From Nevskiaceae bacterium (lineage in GTDB: Bacteria > Pseudomonadota > Gammaproteobacteria > Steroidobacterales > Steroidobacteraceae): a stretch of 7,812 bases of DNA. Of this stretch, positions 5,601 through 7,812 are shown piece after piece (position 1 is the first letter of the stretch; every line of letters begins with the position of its first letter). The stretch covers positions 1 to 7,812 of the forward strand of contig JAITMN010000137.1 in assembly GCA_031277355.1 (NCBI GenBank), read 5' to 3'. The notes under the pieces are model-generated. The model saw only the letters and a program-made list of their open reading frames with translations. It ran no database searches and was not told where the DNA came from. Made by a program: the position numbers and the translations under genes.

Positions 5601-7812
5601 ACAACGAACCGACCGGCCAGATCGCCACGCACACCGACCCCAGCGGCATCGTGCAGGTGACCAACACGTTCGATACCTTCCAGCGCCTGCAACGAAGCAC
5701 CCGCGCCGACGGCACACATACGGTATACAGCTATACGCTCTGCGGGGTCAGCGCCGTCCACGCCTGCGAGAACGGCGACAAAATCAGCGATCTGACCGCC
5801 ATCAACAAGCTGGTGGTCGTTGCCGACCAGCGCGACAAGAACGAAGGCCTGATCAGCCAGCAATTGACCTACCTGGACCAGTTCGACCGCCCCATTGTGC
5901 AAAAAGGCCAAACCCTCAGCGACGACTACAGCCGCGTGGGCCGCCAATACGATGCCCTGGGCCGGGTGTGGCGGGAAAGCGCTCCCTGCACCGACAGTGC
6001 GTGCAACCAGTACTGGACCACCAACACCTTCGATCCTGTCGGCCGCGTGATCGAGCAAACTCGCCCCGAAAGCCAATTGAACGAGACCCCCGTCAGGACC
6101 GTCATCGTCTACGACCGCCTGATGCAGAGCATCACCGATGGGGAAGGCAAGCTCAGCATCCAGCGCCAGGATGCCAATGGCCGCCTGCGCCGCTCTCAAG
6201 ATCACGACGGTTATTATCAAGACTTCTTCTACGACGCCGCCGGCAGCTTGATTCAGGTCAGTGATACCGCCAAGGACATCCTGTTCAGCGCCAGCTACAG
6301 TTATGGCATCCAGGCTTTTCAAGACGCCACCACGGACATGGACCTGGGCACTTGGCAATATCGGTACAACTCGCTGAGCGAACGCACCGGTTGGACCGAC
6401 GCCAAGGGTCAGTCTTTCTCCCAAACCTACGACAGTATTTCCCGTCCGCTCACGCGCAGCGGCCCGAACCTGCTGGCCCAGTGGCATTGGGATGGCGACG
6501 AGAGCACTCCCTTTACCAAAGGCCGCTTGGCCGGAATGAGTTCCAGCGTCCCGGCCTACTCGGAAACCTATCGTTATGACAGCGCCGGACGCCGCGTTGC
6601 CGAGGCCATCGTTTCCAATGGCGTGCTGTACACCTACGATTACGAGTACGACCCCATCACCGGGCAATTGAGCAAGCTGCTATACCCCACCAGCACGCTG
6701 AACAAGCGCGTTACCGTGGCCTACGGTTACCAGCACGGCCAACTGGCCTCTGTGCAGGATGCCACCCCAGGAAACCCCGTCACGGTGTTCTGGCAGGCCA
6801 CGGCCCAGAACGCCCGAGGCCAGATCACCACCGATCGGTTGGGCAATGGCATCGTCCGTAACCGCGCCTTTGACGCGGTCACCGGCTGGCAAGCCAATGT
6901 GCAGGCGGGCCTGGGCGGCGGAGCAAGCGTGTTGAATCAATCCTACGCCTATGATCGCGTCGGCAATGTCACCCAGCGCCAGGATGGCAACGCCGGCCTG
7001 ACGGAAAACTTCTACTACGACAACCTGCACCGGCTCGACTATTCCACGCTCAATGACGTGGAGAACCTGAACGTGGACTACCACCCGACGGGCAATATCA
7101 AATCCCGCAGCGACGTGGGCGGCGGAGCCGAGTGGACTTACGACCCCACGAAGAAGCATGCGGTGACCCAGGCCGGAGGCAATGGCTACGCTTACGACGC
7201 CAACGGCAACATGACCCGCCGCGCCGGGGCCAACATCAGCTGGACCAGCGACAACTACCCCAGCTCCGTGCCCGTGCCCGGCGGAACCGCTGCGTTGACT
7301 TACAACGGCAATCGCGAGTTGATTCGGCGGCAGATACCGCATCCCAGCGGGGCGATGGAGACCACGGTCTACGTCGGAGAACTGGTGGAGCGGCGCATCC
7401 TGAACGGCATTCATGACTGGCGCCACTACATCAAAGTCAACGGCCAGACGGTGGCTATTGTCAGTCGCCAGAGCAACGGAGCCAAGGCGATCACCTACAC
7501 GCTCGGGGATGTGCAGGGCAGCCCCGCCGTGTTTGCCAACAGCAGCGGAGAGGCTGTGCTGAGCGAAAGCTTTGACGCCTTCGGTCGGCCGCGCAATGCG
7601 ACAACCTGGAGCGGCGCGCTATCCAGCGCCGAACAGATCAGCGTCTCTGATCTCAGTGACCGTGGCTACACCGGCCACACGATGCTGGGCTATGGCGGGC
7701 TGATTCACATGAGGGGGCGCGTGCAGGACAGCATCACGGGAAGGTTCTTGAGCCCGGACCCCAACATCCCTGATCCGGGGTTTACGCAGAGCTACAACCG
7801 GTATGCGTATGT
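2570..7812 (+). CDS. Secreted SpvB/TcB-like RHS-repeat protein, probable polymorphic toxin (3' partial)
   Basis: One open frame of 1747 complete codons with no stop, continuing past the window edge. Order of parts: Sec signal peptide (1-23, AWA cleavage site); SpvB-type N-terminal domain (about 25-330; PGNFAVTPQGSATYTIPI, LTYNSASGVG, GRGWSLAGLSAIQRC); seven DxNxDG-type motifs (338-660) suggesting a beta-propeller; a TcB middle-like domain (about 678-800; DLHGRGFLGF); YD/RHS repeats (about 858-1675); and an RHS core starting near 1698 (GLIHMRGRVQDSITGRFLSP). The same domains occur split between TcB and TcC in insecticidal Tc toxins, where the RHS repeats form a shell around a cleaved C-terminal toxin. 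Here they are on one chain with its own export signal. The 14 mature cysteines form seven close pairs, which fits disulfides outside the cytoplasm. The tip beyond NRYAYV is missing, so toxic activity is inferred from the family and not seen. Non-toxic wall or surface RHS proteins are the alternative. Sampled stretches have lower GC than the left-hand genes. Confidence 0.93.
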   Translation, partial: MAHRILVALVCLLGLLTAQGAWAEVGRTPGNFAVTPQGSATYTIPIFTPPGVNGLTPSLALTYNSASGVGYVGRGWSLAGLSAIQRCNKTIAQDGAASAVQLQVEDGYCLNGQRLLHAAGPYGQDGSTYQTEIADFSLITAHNSAGNGPEFFSVKTKDGLTYYYGATADSRVLATGQNTAHTWYLSQISDRSGNNIVFTYKMPDATTTGATHPVKIQWAATSSGAGDYINSIEFEYGANVPTSSTYAFIADTAVRDTDLLQTILVRSSGAVTRRYTLSYNTSPTTGGKRLDTVTECSDPSGTNCLAPTVIGYQDGEGGILTSSSTIFSSATTGSGIGDFNGDGFDDLLFHSGSALYVSFGGATALSAAVSIGATVAVASVGWTFGDVRGDGQDVILVPQNGVWVSYTWNGSGFASATAGVAVDSTIQSGLLDVDADGRADLVSVNTISMIIARLSTSTAGAVSFTPSATTIYDASGYQNLWVIFPSSGGARERFDFNGDGRSDLWFTSKALGDCYENFFGDTVCTSLYYSVYALVSPATPGAFTAISLAGGTATISGPQVPVFRTANLNDDACTDFLFDNAVRLSGCKGSTVASVTIPGNIVTALDWDGDGRRDVLSNDGGPNLSVNLSTGEGFASPVSTSLPNNGAWLAADFNGDGLDDLGNRTLSSISYRLHNGATIIPDLATSFADGFGVTASVSYSSLTTAVYTPGIGTGFPVSVVRGALKDGEGMQVVSTVAATDGVGGTYTTGYSYFGGYEDLHGRGFLGFDQVTITDSRNGMSQVDLYERTFPKTGALKQTTVYQSGGMPVSEQVFTLEERDLSLLGGSFSKFVHVSNIKTKQYEVGGPANGQMILETSTSLTYDNYGNVTESIHTVTDRDAASLDPEQSWKQTQTTSYFNDASGHWCLGLPESITQQYTATGATDITRTQAPVVDALNCRISGMIIEPGSSTRRVDSRFEFDSFGNIKSTTVTGRDSNAEAMPERISSTDWGTTGRFPLTQTDAMGLVNIYTYNEPTGQIATHTDPSGIVQVTNTFDTFQRLQRSTRADGTHTVYSYTLCGVSAVHACENGDKISDLTAINKLVVVADQRDKNEGLISQQLTYLDQFDRPIVQKGQTLSDDYSRVGRQYDALGRVWRESAPCTDSACNQYWTTNTFDPVGRVIEQTRPESQLNETPVRTVIVYDRLMQSITDGEGKLSIQRQDANGRLRRSQDHDGYYQDFFYDAAGSLIQVSDTAKDILFSASYSYGIQAFQDATTDMDLGTWQYRYNSLSERTGWTDAKGQSFSQTYDSISRPLTRSGPNLLAQWHWDGDESTPFTKGRLAGMSSSVPAYSETYRYDSAGRRVAEAIVSNGVLYTYDYEYDPITGQLSKLLYPTSTLNKRVTVAYGYQHGQLASVQDATPGNPVTVFWQATAQNARGQITTDRLGNGIVRNRAFDAVTGWQANVQAGLGGGASVLNQSYAYDRVGNVTQRQDGNAGLTENFYYDNLHRLDYSTLNDVENLNVDYHPTGNIKSRSDVGGGAEWTYDPTKKHAVTQAGGNGYAYDANGNMTRRAGANISWTSDNYPSSVPVPGGTAALTYNGNRELIRRQIPHPSGAMETTVYVGELVERRILNGIHDWRHYIKVNGQTVAIVSRQSNGAKAITYTLGDVQGSPAVFANSSGEAVLSESFDAFGRPRNATTWSGALSSAEQISVSDLSDRGYTGHTMLGYGGLIHMRGRVQDSITGRFLSPDPNIPDPGFTQSYNRYAY
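2642..3559 (+). other. SpvB/TcB N-terminal domain
   Basis: Residues about 25-330. The opening block, with a beta-strand-rich TYTIPIFTPPG followed by LTPSLALTYNS and GRGWSLAGLSAIQRC, is the characteristic start of the SpvB family as found in Salmonella SpvB and TcB toxin subunits. YCLNGQRL (108-115) and GLTYYYG (159-165) follow. No ADP-ribosyltransferase domain is present in the visible part. Domain limits are approximate. Confidence 0.8.
3581..4549 (+). repeat. Seven FG-GAP/VCBS-like DxNxDG repeats (propeller region)
   Basis: Motifs begin at residues 338 (DFNGDGFDD), 386 (DVRGDGQD), 432 (DVDADGRAD), 495 (DFNGDGRSD), 567 (NLNDDACTD), 606 (DWDGDGRRD) and 652 (DFNGDGLDD). Five fit the calcium-binding consensus; the second is one residue short with R388 at a ligand position, and the fifth has lost the glycines. 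Unit spacing is 39-72 residues. FG-GAP/VCBS motifs are typical of blades of beta-propellers, and the corresponding region of TcB is a propeller that docks on TcA. At DNA level the 495 and 652 copies share TTCAATGGCGATGGCC. Confidence 0.8.
4601..4969 (+). other. TcB middle-like domain
   Basis: Residues about 678-800. TSFADGFGVTASVSYSSL, then FPVSVVRGALKDG, GYSYFGGYEDLHGRGFLGF (749-767) and the strand pair after it resemble the segment that follows the propeller in TcB/SpvB-type toxins. Assignment is from memory of the family pattern; limits are approximate. Confidence 0.6.
5141..7594 (+). repeat. YD/RHS repeat array
   Basis: Residues about 858-1675 hold roughly 20 degenerate units of the form Y-D-x-x-G-x-hydrophobic. 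Examples: LTYDNYGNVTES (859-), FEFDSFGNIKST, QYDALGRVWRES (1126-), TFDPVGRVIEQT, FYDAAGSLIQVSD, RYDSAGRRVAEA, SYAYDRVGNVTQRQD and YAYDANGNMTRR. Such repeats form the spiralling beta-sheet shell of RHS and TcC proteins. The units are divergent in DNA sequence, so the array is ancient and not a recent expansion. Confidence 0.88.
7661..7812 (+). other. Start of RHS repeat-associated core
   Basis: Residues 1698-1747: RGYTGHTMLGYGGLIHMRGR, then VQDSITGRFLSPDP and TQSYNRYAYV. This is the conserved plug that precedes the variable C-terminal tip in RHS proteins. The common YDP is QDS here (1719-1721). The window cuts the core just before the usual NNPL...DPxG end, so the autoproteolysis site cannot be examined. 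Confidence 0.88.

Noticed and set aside
5278..6264. 328-codon open frame on the plus strand
   Set aside because: It is an out-of-phase reading of the RHS gene, and its Arg/Pro/His/Gln-rich product is typical of a shadow frame in GC-rich DNA.
5522..6667. 381-codon open frame on the minus strand
   Set aside because: It lies wholly antisense to the RHS coding frame, which has continuous family motifs here. Its translation is a low-complexity Val/Ala/Gly-rich chain with no recognisable domain.
6680..7426. 248-codon open frame on the minus strand
   Set aside because: It is antisense to clear YD repeats in the RHS frame; no motif or ribosome binding site supports it.
2570..7812. Possible frameshift or pseudogene in the RHS gene
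   Set aside because: Translating the whole stretch by eye in the frame of ATG 2570 gave no stop codon, and RHS motifs stay in phase to the last base.
2570..7812. SpvB-like ADP-ribosyltransferase activity
   Set aside because: Only the N-terminal structural domain of the SpvB family is present; the transferase domain of Salmonella SpvB is not seen in the visible part.

Overview
The window reads as chromosomal DNA from a Gram-negative, GC-rich proteobacterium. The supports are a TonB/TolA-type envelope protein, two Sec-type signal peptides, and an SpvB/RHS giant protein of a type I associate with Xanthomonadales and related gammaproteobacteria. The taxonomic guess is inference and only moderately secure. 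All four genes are on the + strand and no mobile element, tRNA, rRNA or CRISPR array is visible.

Left part (1-1697). The window opens inside a PyrK-like flavin/[2Fe-2S] electron-transfer protein whose start is upstream of base 1. After 53 bases comes a complete gene for an exported methyltransferase-fold protein of the COG4798 type. A strong intrinsic terminator (1661-1697) closes this block.

Middle (1715-2569). A 231-residue single-pass membrane protein with a proline-rich linker and a TonB/TolA-like C-terminal domain starts only 17 bases after the terminator U-tract. The apparent earlier start at 1670 lies inside the terminator hairpin and is rejected. A 159-base gap follows; it holds weak promoter-like elements, an unused Shine-Dalgarno-like GGAG, and the good ribosome binding site of the next gene.

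Right part (2570-7812). Two thirds of the window is one uninterrupted reading frame of more than 1747 codons that runs off the right edge. In order it encodes a Sec signal peptide, an SpvB/TcB-type N-terminal domain, seven DxNxDG (FG-GAP/VCBS-like) motifs suggesting a beta-propeller, a TcB middle-like domain, about 800 residues of YD/RHS repeats, and the start of an RHS core motif. The window ends within that core, so the variable C-terminal tip (probably a toxin) and any immunity gene are just outside. The most notable direct observation is that all 14 cysteines of the mature visible protein fall into seven neighbouring pairs, as expected for a disulfide-bonded exported protein, and the last 600 residues have none.

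The left genes look like housekeeping or accessory metabolism. The right-hand gene is a candidate exported polymorphic toxin or surface protein. A functional link between the TonB-like protein and the RHS protein is possible from adjacency only.
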